A DNA stretch of 61,644 nucleotides. Origin: Gammaproteobacteria bacterium (GTDB lineage: Bacteria > Pseudomonadota > Gammaproteobacteria > Methylococcales > Methylococcaceae). Position 1 is the first letter of the stretch; the number at the start of each line of letters is the position of its first letter. Positions 27,267 to 36,172 of this stretch are shown here, piece by piece. A program made the position numbers and the translations under genes. The stretch lies in the NCBI GenBank assembly GCA_009922685.1, contig RFVA01000008.1:1-61644 (forward strand), in the 5' to 3' direction. Under the pieces are notes generated by a model, which did not search any database, was not told the origin of the DNA, and was given only the letters and a program-made list of their open reading frames with translations.

Positions 27267-27695
27267 ATGAAATTATCACATCATATCGCTTGCATTTTAC
27301 TCTTCTCGTGCCTCTTCGGAGTGGTTCAGGCGGCCTCTTTAATCCCGCTGACACCCGGGCAATTGAAGGAGCTTCAAAAAAAAGAGGTTCTGTTGGTCGA
27401 TATTAGAACGCCCTCAGAGTGGCGACAGACCGGATTGGTTCCAGGGAGCCACCCTCTCATGTATTTCGATGGGGAGGGTCATGCTGACACCGATCGCTTC
27501 CTCACTTCTTTAGAAGCCTTAGGGGGGACGAAGGATCATCCAGTGGTTCTGATCTGTCGGTCCGGCCACAGGAGCAGTCAGCTGGCCCAGATATTGCTAA
27601 ATGATAAGGGGTATTCTTCGGTCTATCATCTTGAGCAGGGTATTCAGGGATGGTTGAAGGACGGCGACAAGGTGGTGCCTTGTTCTAGCTGTTAA
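27267..27695 (+). CDS. Exported rhodanese-like protein
   Basis: The product is 142 residues. A signal peptide (CILLFSCLFGVVQAAS) sends a single rhodanese domain to the periplasm. The conserved DIRTPSEWRQTGLVPGS motif is present, and the active-site loop CRSGHRS gives Cys98 as the sulfur-accepting residue. The C-terminus (GIQGWLKDGDKVVPCSSC) is typical and carries an extra Cys pair. GGAGG lies 8 bases before the ATG. Family members transfer sulfur or bind phosphate or arsenate-like anions; the partner is unknown. It runs in the same direction as the following RND efflux genes but is separated by over 200 bases. Confidence 0.85.
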   Translation: MKLSHHIACILLFSCLFGVVQAASLIPLTPGQLKELQKKEVLLVDIRTPSEWRQTGLVPGSHPLMYFDGEGHADTDRFLTSLEALGGTKDHPVVLICRSGHRSSQLAQILLNDKGYSSVYHLEQGIQGWLKDGDKVVPCSSC

Positions 27696-27922
27696 AGGCG
27701 AGATCCCCCGGGAATGGAGGAGGCCTTCATCATGAGGGTTTTGATTTGTCATCGACGGGGTCGGCACGAATGCCGAAGCAACGTTATAATGCTGTCTTAA
27801 CCTTGGCCTCTTATCATCGACGTGCTCCTATCCATGAAATTACAGACGCCGTGGTTAACCGCACCCCAAAGCAACATGCTGCCCCTTGGAGACCTTCTTG
27901 GCTTTTTTCTAGAGCCTCGGTC

Positions 27923-29307
27923 ATGACTCATCGCTTTAAGTTGAAGAACGCCTGTTGGCGGCTTCTTCAAGGTATAGCCCCCGTTATGGGCTTTTTATGG
28001 CTGACGGGTTGCGCCCTTTTTGGTCCTGACTATGAAAGCCCCAAGACGGAAGCCCCAGACCAATGGACTTCAAGGGACCGTTATGCCCGTATCGGTGGTA
28101 CGCCCCTCCCCGAGATGGCTTGGTGGCAAAAGCTCGGCGACCCCGTACTCGATGATCTCGTCAAAAGGGCACTGATCAATAACAACACCGTGCAGGCGGC
28201 GATTGGTAATGTCTTTAAAGCGCGCGCCATTTTGGAACAGATCCAGATGCGCTGGGTGCCCAAGGTGGATGCCGGGGCTGGGTTTATTTCGACCGATCAT
28301 GAGATCAATCAAATCACCAATTCGAGCCTTCCCATAGCCGGAACATTTACCGCAGGTTGGCGGTTATTAGCCAGGTGGTGGGGAGTTACCTTGGGCTCCA
28401 GGAAGAGCGCTATCGTTTAGAGCTTCAGAGAAATCTGGTCGATGCGCTTGATGAAATGGTCCAAAAATACACGACGGCCCATCTTGAGGGTTTGATCTCG
28501 GCCTATGTCCTTCGGGAATACCAACTGCAATTGGCTAATGCCCGGGCGGATGTTCCTGTTATCGAATACAACATCGTTCGTTTCGGTAATACCCTCCATG
28601 CACTGCTGAATGAAAACCCAGGCCCCGTTAAACCTGGGCGGCCCTTCATGGAGATGCCCTATAAGGGCATCATTTCGGCTAATGTCCCCTCCAGTGTTCT
28701 CAAGAATCGTCCAGATGTTCTTGCTGCAGAGCAAAATGTGCGGCAGTCGAATGCGGGTATTGGTGTTCAGACGTCCTTCTTCTTTCCAACGATTAACCTG
28801 ACTGGCCCAGTGGGACAGGGCTCAACCTCCCTATCAAACCTCTTTAACTCCCCGACCAGCTACTGGCAATATTCGGGTGGGTTCCAGATGCCGATTGTGA
28901 ATCTTGGCCAGTTTGGCGCGATCAAGTCGGCTAAAGCGCAGTACTACTCTGATTTTTACAATTATCAGCAGACGATTCGTGATGCTTTTGCATCGGTTGA
29001 TACGGATCTATCCGCGCATCAAAAGTACACCGATAGTCTTGACCAGATGCAGATGTTCTTCGAGACCACCCAACAGCGTCTTGACAATGAAGCGGTTCGT
29101 TTCCAGGAGGGCCTGGTGCCCTATCCCTCAGTCCTCAACCTTAGAGTGACCAAAGATCAGGCGGGCATACAGACGGCCCAGACCAAATACAATCAGATGA
29201 TGAGTATTGTCCGGCTCTACCAAGATCTCGGCGGCGGTTATGCCGTCAACAATAATGAGGATGTCCATGACCTGGGTGATGGGCATCGTTTTGGCGATTT
29301 ATTTTAG
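27923..29307 (+). pseudogene. Outer-membrane efflux factor (OprM/NodT type) with internal deletion
   Basis: The first frame begins at the ATG at 27923 with a lipoprotein signal (MGFLWLTGCALFGPDYESP) and the start of an OprM-like barrel/helix protein (MAWWQKLGDPVLDDLVKRAL, then VQAAIGNVFKARAILEQIQM). It loses frame after GTFTAGW. The second frame, from about 28357, resumes with AVISQVVGSYLGLQEERYR and is then complete to the stop at 29307 (NVPSSVLKNRPDVLAAEQNV, LSNLFNSPTSYWQYSGGFQ). Compared with this family, roughly 40-45 residues are missing at the join and the frame is changed, so the product is truncated. It is the first gene of a tripartite RND set, with the adaptor 11 bases downstream. 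Confidence 0.8.
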
Positions 29308-29318
29308 GAATGTAAGCG

Positions 29319-30518
29319 ATGCGCCCTTCTTATAACGGCCTGATTATCCTGATCATTCTGACGCTGCTGGGATGTAGCAAAGAGGCTCCTCAGGAGGCGC
29401 CGCTCCAGGCGGTCAATGCGCTGGAAGTTCGTGCCCATGACGTCGAATACCTTTTTAGCTATCCCGGCGTCGTTCAAGGGGTGATTGATTACCCGGTCAT
29501 TCCGCGTATCAGCGGTGCTATTTTCAAGCAGCTTTATAAAGAAGGCAGCTACGTCAAGAAAGATCAGCCCCTTTACGAAATCGATCGCCGGCCCTACCTC
29601 TTTGCCTTGCAGAACGCTGAGGGTCAGCTGCAAAAGGATCAGGCGGCCACCGATAACTACCGGATCATCTTTGAGCGTTACCGAAGTTTGACCGGTAAGG
29701 ATGTGACCTCCGTCCAGGACGTCAATACGTCCACCATCAACTACCAAGCGGCGGCCGGTAACCTCAAAACCTCGATCGCCAACGTCAATAACGCCAAACT
29801 GAACCTTGAATACTGCACCGTGAGGGCGCCGGCATCAGGATTCATCTCTGAACGTATGATTTCAGAAGGCATGATGGTCACGGCCTTCCAGACCCAGCTC
29901 AATGTCATCAACTCAAAGGACGCCATGTACGTGGCGTTTTCGATGCCTGAGCTTGATCGTCTCAATATAGAGAATGGCGGTATCAGTGGGCGTTACAAGG
30001 TGCCGGTTGATTATCGCTTTACGGTCGATCTGGTCCTGGCCGATGGAACCCCGATTCAAAGCGCCGGTAAAGTGGAGTTCAAGGATATTCGGGTGTCCTT
30101 CTCGGATGGTGTCTGGCAGCTCCGTGCGACGATAAAAAATGAGTCTTTACCCAAGAACAAGCTGCTTGCTGGCCAGTTCGTTCATGTCTATCTGAGAGAT
30201 CTTGTGGTCCTCCATACCTATGCCGTGCCGCAGGAAGCCATTTTCAGGGATCGAGAGTCCTCCTTTGTGTATCTCCTTAAGGACAGTAAGGTCCTAAAGC
30301 ACCGGATCAAGGCCGGGAAGTATCTCCTTGATGGGACGCAGATTGTCGATGAGGGTCTTGAAGACGGGATGCAGGTGATTACCAATGGCGGGGTCCGTGT
30401 TGAGAATGGCCAACAAGTGACCCTTGAAACCCTAACCCGCGATGGCGATCTGATGAAAGACGTGGTGCCGCAGACCGGGGAGGAACCCACCTCCACGCTT
30501 CGTGACTCCGATTCATAG
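29319..30518 (+). CDS. RND efflux periplasmic adaptor (MFP) lipoprotein
   Basis: The product is 399 residues. The lipobox is LTLLGCSKEAPQ. The membrane-fusion-protein layout is clear: a biotinyl-lipoyl half motif (VIPRISGAIFKQLYKEGSYV, then KKDQPLYEIDRRPYLFALQN), a helical hairpin, a second lipoyl half (AKLNLEYCTVRAPASGFISE), and beta-barrel and membrane-proximal domains ending in a long polar tail. It joins the inner-membrane pump to the outer-membrane channel. It is 11 bases upstream of the RND gene (operon). Confidence 0.9.
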   Translation: MRPSYNGLIILIILTLLGCSKEAPQEAPLQAVNALEVRAHDVEYLFSYPGVVQGVIDYPVIPRISGAIFKQLYKEGSYVKKDQPLYEIDRRPYLFALQNAEGQLQKDQAATDNYRIIFERYRSLTGKDVTSVQDVNTSTINYQAAAGNLKTSIANVNNAKLNLEYCTVRAPASGFISERMISEGMMVTAFQTQLNVINSKDAMYVAFSMPELDRLNIENGGISGRYKVPVDYRFTVDLVLADGTPIQSAGKVEFKDIRVSFSDGVWQLRATIKNESLPKNKLLAGQFVHVYLRDLVVLHTYAVPQEAIFRDRESSFVYLLKDSKVLKHRIKAGKYLLDGTQIVDEGLEDGMQVITNGGVRVENGQQVTLETLTRDGDLMKDVVPQTGEEPTSTLRDSDS

Positions 30519-30529
30519 GAGCACGGCAC

Positions 30530-33500
30530 ATGTTTTCTGAAAAATTCATATCAAGGCCCGTCCTTTCGATTGTCTGCGCGGTCATGATCGTGATCGGCGG
30601 CACCATGGCGGCTCTTTATGCGCCGATTGATCAGTATCCGCTGATCATTCCCCCCGTCCTTAATATTAACGCGACCTTCCCAGGGGCAAGTTCTGAAGCG
30701 ATTGCCAATGCGGTAGCGGCACCGATCGAAGATCAGATTGCCGGGACCGAAGACATGATCTACATGCAGTCGGCGAGCCAAAATGGGAGCAACAGTGTCT
30801 CCATCAACGTTTATTACAACGTTGGGACCACACTCGGTATCGTCGAAGCCGACACGCTGAACCGCTCGTTGACGGCTTCAAATTCCTATATTCCAGAGCA
30901 GGCCCGCGCTCAGGGGATTCGTATCCGTAAAATGATCCCCGACCTTTTTCAGGTGATCCCTTTCTATTCAGAAACCGGCTCCCCTGACCCTCTCTACATC
31001 GCGAACTATGTGCAGCGATTTATCTATCCCGTTATTGAGCAAATTCATGGGATTGGTTTCGTCAACATCCTTGGTCAGCGCTCTTTTGCCGTCCGTATCA
31101 ACGTCGATCCGAAGAAGCTCGCTTTCTACAAGATCAGTATCCCTGAAATTATTCAGAAGGTCCGTGACCAGAGCAGTCAGTACGCGATTGGTCAAAATGC
31201 CATGCCCCCAACTTTTGGGCCTGAGAAATCGAACTTTCTCATTACCACGACGGGTTACTACACGGATGTAAAGCAGTTCCAGGACATCGTCCTGAGAGCC
31301 AATATGGATGGCAAGGACCCTGTGGATCTTGGCAATCAAGAGAAGGTGCAACCCTCCCAGTTAGCCCTCGCGGGGCAGGCGCAGATGGTGAGGTTGAAGG
31401 ATGTTGCTGAGGTCATTCTCGATGCCAACAACTACAACAACTATATCTTCTTGCACAAGCGCAACAAGGAAACCGGCAAGGTCGAGAAGTATGAAGCGGT
31501 CTCCCTTCAACTCTATCTCGTCCCTGGGGCTAATCAGCTCAGCGCGAAAGCCGAAGTTTCTAAGGCGATGACCAAGATTGAAGAGTTCTTGCCGAAGGGC
31601 ATGAAGTACTACTACCACTATGACTCTTCAGTCTTCGTTTATGAGGCGATCCATGGGGTGGTTGAGACCCTCTTGATCGCATTCCTTCTCGTCTTTGCGG
31701 TGGTTTTCCTCTTCATTCAGGATCTTCGGGGGACCATTATTCCGATCCTCGCGATCCCCGTGGCGGTCATTGGGGCTTTTGCTGGTATCTACATCTGTGG
31801 TTTTAACATCAATACCCTCTCCCTATTTGGGCTGGTTCTGGCCATTGGGATCGTGGTCGATGATGCCATCGTGGTCCTTGAAAACGTCGAACGCATCATG
31901 ACCGAGGAAAGACTCAATTCCTTTGATGCGACGATTAAGGCCATGCAAGAAGTGCAGGCGCCCGTTATTGCGATTGTTCTCGTCTTGAATGCGGTCTTTG
32001 TTCCCGTTGCTTTTCTCGGCGGCTTCAGCGGCATCATGATGCAGCAGTTCGCGGTCACCATTGCCATCTCTGTGGTCATCTCAGGCTTTGTGGCACTCAC
32101 CCTAACACCTGCCCTCTGCGTCATCTTCCTCAAAAACGTCAAGCACGTGGAGGAAGATCAAAAACCGGTTTTCTTTAGGGTTTTTGATCGTGGCTTTTTA
32201 TCCCTTCAGAATGCCTATATGGGTGCAGTGACCTGGATTATGGATCATTCGAAGATCTGTCTGACGTTTTGGGCCATCATTTTCGCGTTAACGATCGGTA
32301 TGTTCATCAAGATTCCTACCTCGGTGATGCCGCTCGAGGATATGGGTTATTTCTACGACGTCACCCATGTCAATCCAGGTGGCGCCCTCCGTTACAGTGT
32401 CGAGGAAGCCAATAAGATTGCCGAGAAGATGATGGCACGGATTCCTTATCTTGATCGTCTGGTGGTGATGGGATCTCAAGATATTATTGATAATGGGACG
32501 TTTAAGACGAACACATCCACCATTATGGGGGTCCTCGCTGATGAAGATGATCGTGATATGGCCAAACAAACCATCAACACGGCGATCGACGAGACCAAAA
32601 AGATTAATGATGAAAACAAGAACATCACCGCCTATGCCTTCAATCAGCCGCCGGTCCGCGGCTTAAGCCCAGGGGGCGGCGCCACGTTTTATCTCCAGGC
32701 CACTCAACCCCTGTCGGTTCGTGATCTCCATGATGATTCGGTGAAGCTGACCGAATATCTTGAAAAGAACTTCAAGGCCGTCAAGAAAGCCACCCAGTTC
32801 TATGAAATTGATACCCCGGAACTTCGTGTCGATGTTGATCCCGCCAAGGCTTATTACTATAAGGTGGGGCTAGAAGATGCCTACAACTCTCTGCAGGGGG
32901 TGTTTGGTCTTTACTACATCAACTTCTTCACCAAATGGGCGGATATCTTCTGGGTCGAAATTACCGGCCAATATGATTACCGTAAGGATCCGGAGCTCCT
33001 CAATACGGTCTTTGTAAAAAACAGTGATCAAGAAATGGTTCCGGCCGGCAATATTATGACGGTGACAGAAACCACGGGTGCGGAGGTCGTGACCCGACTG
33101 AATGACTTCCTCGCCAGTCAGATTGTCGTGGATCCCAATGAGGAAGACGGGCACACGACCGGTGAAATTATGGACATTGTCGAGCGGGAAGTCCCTAAGG
33201 TACTCGGTAATCGCTATGCCGTTAAATGGTTCGGCCTTTGCTACCAGCAGCAAATCGCCGGCAACCAATCAACGGTAGCGCTTTCCTTAGGGCTCATCAT
33301 GGTCTTCCTGATTCTAGCGGCCCTCTTTGAGATGTGGACCTTGCCGATGGTCGTCGTCATGGGGATGCCCTTCTCCCTCTTTGGGGCAGCCGCGGTCCTT
33401 ATGATGTTCAAAATGCCGAATGATACCTATTTCCAGGTGAGTCTCCTGACCTTGATAGGTCTGTCTGCTAAAAATGCGATCTTGATTGTTGAGTTCGCGA

Positions 33501-33817
33501 TTGATGCGGTCAGGAAGGAGGGAATGAACTATCGTGAGGCGGCCCTTCACGCCGCCAAATTGAGGTTTCGACCCATCGTGATGACGTCGATTGCCTTCAT
33601 ATTGGGGGCTGTTCCTCTCGTCACGTGCCATGGTGCGGGTGCCAATGCACAGCACTCGGTGGGATCTGGGATCATCGGGGGCATGTTAGGATCGACCTGT
33701 GTTGCGGTCCTTTTCATCCCCATGTTCTTTAATGTCATGATGGGGTTTGCAAAGAGTCCAACGCCGCCTCCACCCTCCCATCCCCATCCGAAGGAACCGG
33801 AGGCGCTTGAGGCTTAA
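30530..33817 (+). CDS. RND efflux pump, HAE1/AcrB family
   Basis: The product is 1095 residues, slightly longer than AcrB (1049) because of a Pro/His-rich tail (SPTPPPPSHPHPKEPEALEA). Twelve membrane segments and two large periplasmic loops are evident. The proton relay is intact: Asp-Asp in TM4 (LAIGIVVDDAIVVLENVER) and Lys in TM10 (LIGLSAKNAILIVEFA). The start (MFSEKFISRPVLSIVCAVMI) is typical. It pumps drugs or other amphiphiles out of the cell with an adaptor and an outer-membrane factor. Its own outer-membrane factor gene is broken. A terminator follows the stop after about 70 bases. Confidence 0.93.
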   Translation: MFSEKFISRPVLSIVCAVMIVIGGTMAALYAPIDQYPLIIPPVLNINATFPGASSEAIANAVAAPIEDQIAGTEDMIYMQSASQNGSNSVSINVYYNVGTTLGIVEADTLNRSLTASNSYIPEQARAQGIRIRKMIPDLFQVIPFYSETGSPDPLYIANYVQRFIYPVIEQIHGIGFVNILGQRSFAVRINVDPKKLAFYKISIPEIIQKVRDQSSQYAIGQNAMPPTFGPEKSNFLITTTGYYTDVKQFQDIVLRANMDGKDPVDLGNQEKVQPSQLALAGQAQMVRLKDVAEVILDANNYNNYIFLHKRNKETGKVEKYEAVSLQLYLVPGANQLSAKAEVSKAMTKIEEFLPKGMKYYYHYDSSVFVYEAIHGVVETLLIAFLLVFAVVFLFIQDLRGTIIPILAIPVAVIGAFAGIYICGFNINTLSLFGLVLAIGIVVDDAIVVLENVERIMTEERLNSFDATIKAMQEVQAPVIAIVLVLNAVFVPVAFLGGFSGIMMQQFAVTIAISVVISGFVALTLTPALCVIFLKNVKHVEEDQKPVFFRVFDRGFLSLQNAYMGAVTWIMDHSKICLTFWAIIFALTIGMFIKIPTSVMPLEDMGYFYDVTHVNPGGALRYSVEEANKIAEKMMARIPYLDRLVVMGSQDIIDNGTFKTNTSTIMGVLADEDDRDMAKQTINTAIDETKKINDENKNITAYAFNQPPVRGLSPGGGATFYLQATQPLSVRDLHDDSVKLTEYLEKNFKAVKKATQFYEIDTPELRVDVDPAKAYYYKVGLEDAYNSLQGVFGLYYINFFTKWADIFWVEITGQYDYRKDPELLNTVFVKNSDQEMVPAGNIMTVTETTGAEVVTRLNDFLASQIVVDPNEEDGHTTGEIMDIVEREVPKVLGNRYAVKWFGLCYQQQIAGNQSTVALSLGLIMVFLILAALFEMWTLPMVVVMGMPFSLFGAAAVLMMFKMPNDTYFQVSLLTLIGLSAKNAILIVEFAIDAVRKEGMNYREAALHAAKLRFRPIVMTSIAFILGAVPLVTCHGAGANAQHSVGSGIIGGMLGSTCVAVLFIPMFFNVMMGFAKSPTPPPPSHPHPKEPEALEA

Positions 33818-33850
33818 GTAAAGATATCAGCGTCCTTCAGAGTGCCAAGG

Positions 33851-33890
33851 GGGGTTGCTCCCATAAAAGAGGGGGTTGCCTCCATAAAGA
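33851..33890 (+). repeat. Two imperfect 20-bp direct repeats
   Basis: Adjacent copies GGGGTTGCTCCCATAAAAGA and GGGGGTTGCCTCCATAAAGA lie between the RND stop and its terminator. The function is unknown; they may simply be a local duplication. Confidence 0.45.
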
Positions 33891-33924
33891 AAGGCCTGTC
33901 TCGTATCAAGGGACAGGCCTTTTC
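33889..33924 (+). terminator. Rho-independent terminator of the RND operon
   Basis: An AAAGGCCTGTC / GGACAGGCCTTTT hairpin with a short loop and a T-run follows the RND pump gene. It can act in both directions and also lies downstream of the SulP gene on the other strand. Confidence 0.85.
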
Positions 33925-33960
33925 GTTTTGGATGTGGTGGGGGCCCAAAGCCCCTAAAGC

Positions 33961-35580
33961 TCAGAGCCGGCGACGAGCGGCGAGTGAATGGTCGGAATAG
34001 GCCGATAGCACATCCAGCCCCTGGATCGTACAGCGACCACCCCGATCGATGTAATCTTGTTTGAACTGCTCAATAAACTCCATGACCGTGTGATCAATGT
34101 AGCTGGCCTCGGTGACATCGAAGAGGATGTGTTGGCCAGATTCAATTTCTGCCAGCTGGCTTTTAAGGCCAATGAAGTTCGCAAAAATCGCGGAGCCGTG
34201 AATTTTAATCGTGTAATTGCCGGAGCTCGTTTCTTGAAGATCATAAGACATCTTGAGGAGGTTCTTCAGAGGGACGCCCCTAAAGAGATGAATGATGATC
34301 TTCACCAGGACGCCAATCAGAACACCGATCAATAGATCCGTCGCGAGAACCGCCAGAATGGTGATGATGAAAATGGCCAGCTGCTCTTTGCCGATCACCA
34401 TTGTTTTGGCAAATTCCTTTGGGGAAGCGAGGCGAAAGCCAGTAAAAACCAGCAGAGCCGCGAGGGAGGCCAGGGGGATTTGATGAATCAACCAGGGGAA
34501 GAAGAGGACAAAAAGGGCTAAGAAGCAGCCGTGAAAAAAGTTGGCCCAGCTCGTCTTGGCGCCATTATTCACATTGGCTGAGGAGCGGACGATTTCAGCA
34601 ATCATCGGGAGTCCTCCAATGGAGGCAGCCAGAAGATTACCCACGCCGACCGCGGTCAGATCCTTATTAAGGTTCGATGCCCGTTTATAGGGATCCAGTT
34701 TGTCGACGGCGGTCGCGCTTAAGAGGGTTTCGAGACTCCCGACGAGACAGATGGATACCACGGCACTCCAGAATTCACTCGTCCACAGTTTTCCAAAATC
34801 CGGGAAATAGAAGCTGGATAGGACATTGTCTGTGATGGCGACCAAAAACTTGGGGCCCACTGAATATTCATCCTTCGACATGAACGTGACCACATGCTCA
34901 TGATCAAGATCGAAATAACGTTCGAGCACCATGCCCACCGCCACGACCACCAGGGGCGCTGGAATCATCTTCAAGGTTTTGTTCTTTGTGAGACTCCAGG
35001 CGATCAGAATGGCCAGCCCTGAGAATCCAATGAGGGCGATTTCTGGGTTGAGGTTCATCAGGCTGTGGGGGATCTCAAGAATCGTCTCGATGATCTCCTT
35101 ACTGGCCGGCTTGACGCCCACCATGGTGTGGATTTGTTTGGCCATGATGATGACGCCGATGGCGGCAAGCATTCCATGAACAACCGATGCCGGGAAATAC
35201 GCGTTGAGTTTTCCTGCCTTAAATAGCCCCATGAGAATCTGAAACACACTGGCGATGACAATGGCTGCCAGTGTGTATTTGAAACCGGCCATGCCATCAC
35301 CCGCGCCAAGGCTTTGGACCGCAGAAAGGATGACCACAATGAGGCCAGCGGCGGGCCCATTGATGGTGACAAAGGAGCCGCTGATCCTGGAGACTAAGAT
35401 ACCGCCGATGACGGCGGTAATGATGCCACTCATGGGGGGGAAGCCCGACGCCAAGGAAATGCCAAGGCATAAGGGGAGCGCAATGAGGAACACCAAGAAT
35501 CCCGAGGTGAGATCTGAGCGCCAATATTGTTTGAGGCCAGCAAGACCTTCGAGGGGGAGCGAACGCTGCGATGGGGGCAT
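33961..35580 (-). CDS. SulP family anion transporter with STAS domain
   Basis: The product is 539 residues. About 11-12 membrane segments carry the SulP hallmarks (SGFLVFLIALPLCLGISLAS, SGSFVTINGPAAGLIVVI). The last 110 residues are a STAS domain (GSAIFANFIGLKSQLAEIES, then ILFDVTEASYIDHTVMEFIE) that regulates transport from the cytoplasm. Family members exchange or symport sulfate, bicarbonate or similar anions; this shape is close to bicarbonate-type SulP proteins, but the substrate is not certain. It stands alone and ends facing the RND terminator. No ribosome site was evident before the ATG. Confidence 0.9.
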   Translation of the reverse strand: MPPSQRSLPLEGLAGLKQYWRSDLTSGFLVFLIALPLCLGISLASGFPPMSGIITAVIGGILVSRISGSFVTINGPAAGLIVVILSAVQSLGAGDGMAGFKYTLAAIVIASVFQILMGLFKAGKLNAYFPASVVHGMLAAIGVIIMAKQIHTMVGVKPASKEIIETILEIPHSLMNLNPEIALIGFSGLAILIAWSLTKNKTLKMIPAPLVVVAVGMVLERYFDLDHEHVVTFMSKDEYSVGPKFLVAITDNVLSSFYFPDFGKLWTSEFWSAVVSICLVGSLETLLSATAVDKLDPYKRASNLNKDLTAVGVGNLLAASIGGLPMIAEIVRSSANVNNGAKTSWANFFHGCFLALFVLFFPWLIHQIPLASLAALLVFTGFRLASPKEFAKTMVIGKEQLAIFIITILAVLATDLLIGVLIGVLVKIIIHLFRGVPLKNLLKMSYDLQETSSGNYTIKIHGSAIFANFIGLKSQLAEIESGQHILFDVTEASYIDHTVMEFIEQFKQDYIDRGGRCTIQGLDVLSAYSDHSLAARRRL

Positions 35581-35857
35581 AGGGGGTAACCAATAGGGGG
35601 AGTGGAAGAATAATCTAAGATTAAGCAGGAAGTATGCCGGTGAGGTTCTCCTTCAAGCCATTGATCCCATGAAAAGAAACCGGTGGGACCGGCGCCCATC
35701 CCGTTGTGCTGGGCATTACCACCACCAGGCTGGCTGATTTGAACCACGGCCCCATTGAAGCTTAAAAAGCCCCGTCATCACGGTTGAAGGGCAGTCCCTA
35801 TGTTGTCTTTTGAGTGCGCTCGTTAGAATGTCAGATCCTTTAAGGAGTATCCCAACA

Positions 35858-36169
35858 GTGAAGATCCTTTTTATCGTTCTACTCGGACTGAGTATGTCGG
35901 GCTGTGTCTTCGATCAGGAGAGCGTGCATCGAGATTTTTCAATCGACAGTCAGATGATGGCGGAGCAGCGCTCACGGGTCGACCTTTCCTGCAAGAACCC
36001 TAAGGCGGATCGAGCCATCCGCCGCGACAGCATGACCGACTGGCAAGATGAGATTTACAGTGAATATAAGGTCTGGGTCGAAGGCTGCAACAAGCGGATT
36101 ACTTATCTGATCGTCTGCCGGGAGGATGAACCTTGTCGGTTTGCCGACCAGATTGAAATCGAACCCTGA
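35858..36169 (+). CDS. Small lipoprotein (104 aa)
   Basis: The chosen start is a GTG at 35858 with AAGGAG about 10 bases upstream; an ATG 30 bases earlier lies inside poor context. The signal (VKILFIVLLGLSMSGCVFD) carries a lipobox. The mature part is acidic, helix-rich and has three more Cys, including a pair in VCREDEPCRFA, which may form disulfides. It is not recognised. Its stop lies 3 bases from the end of the convergent hydrolase gene. Confidence 0.65.
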   Translation: MKILFIVLLGLSMSGCVFDQESVHRDFSIDSQMMAEQRSRVDLSCKNPKADRAIRRDSMTDWQDEIYSEYKVWVEGCNKRITYLIVCREDEPCRFADQIEIEP

Positions 36170-36172
36170 GGG

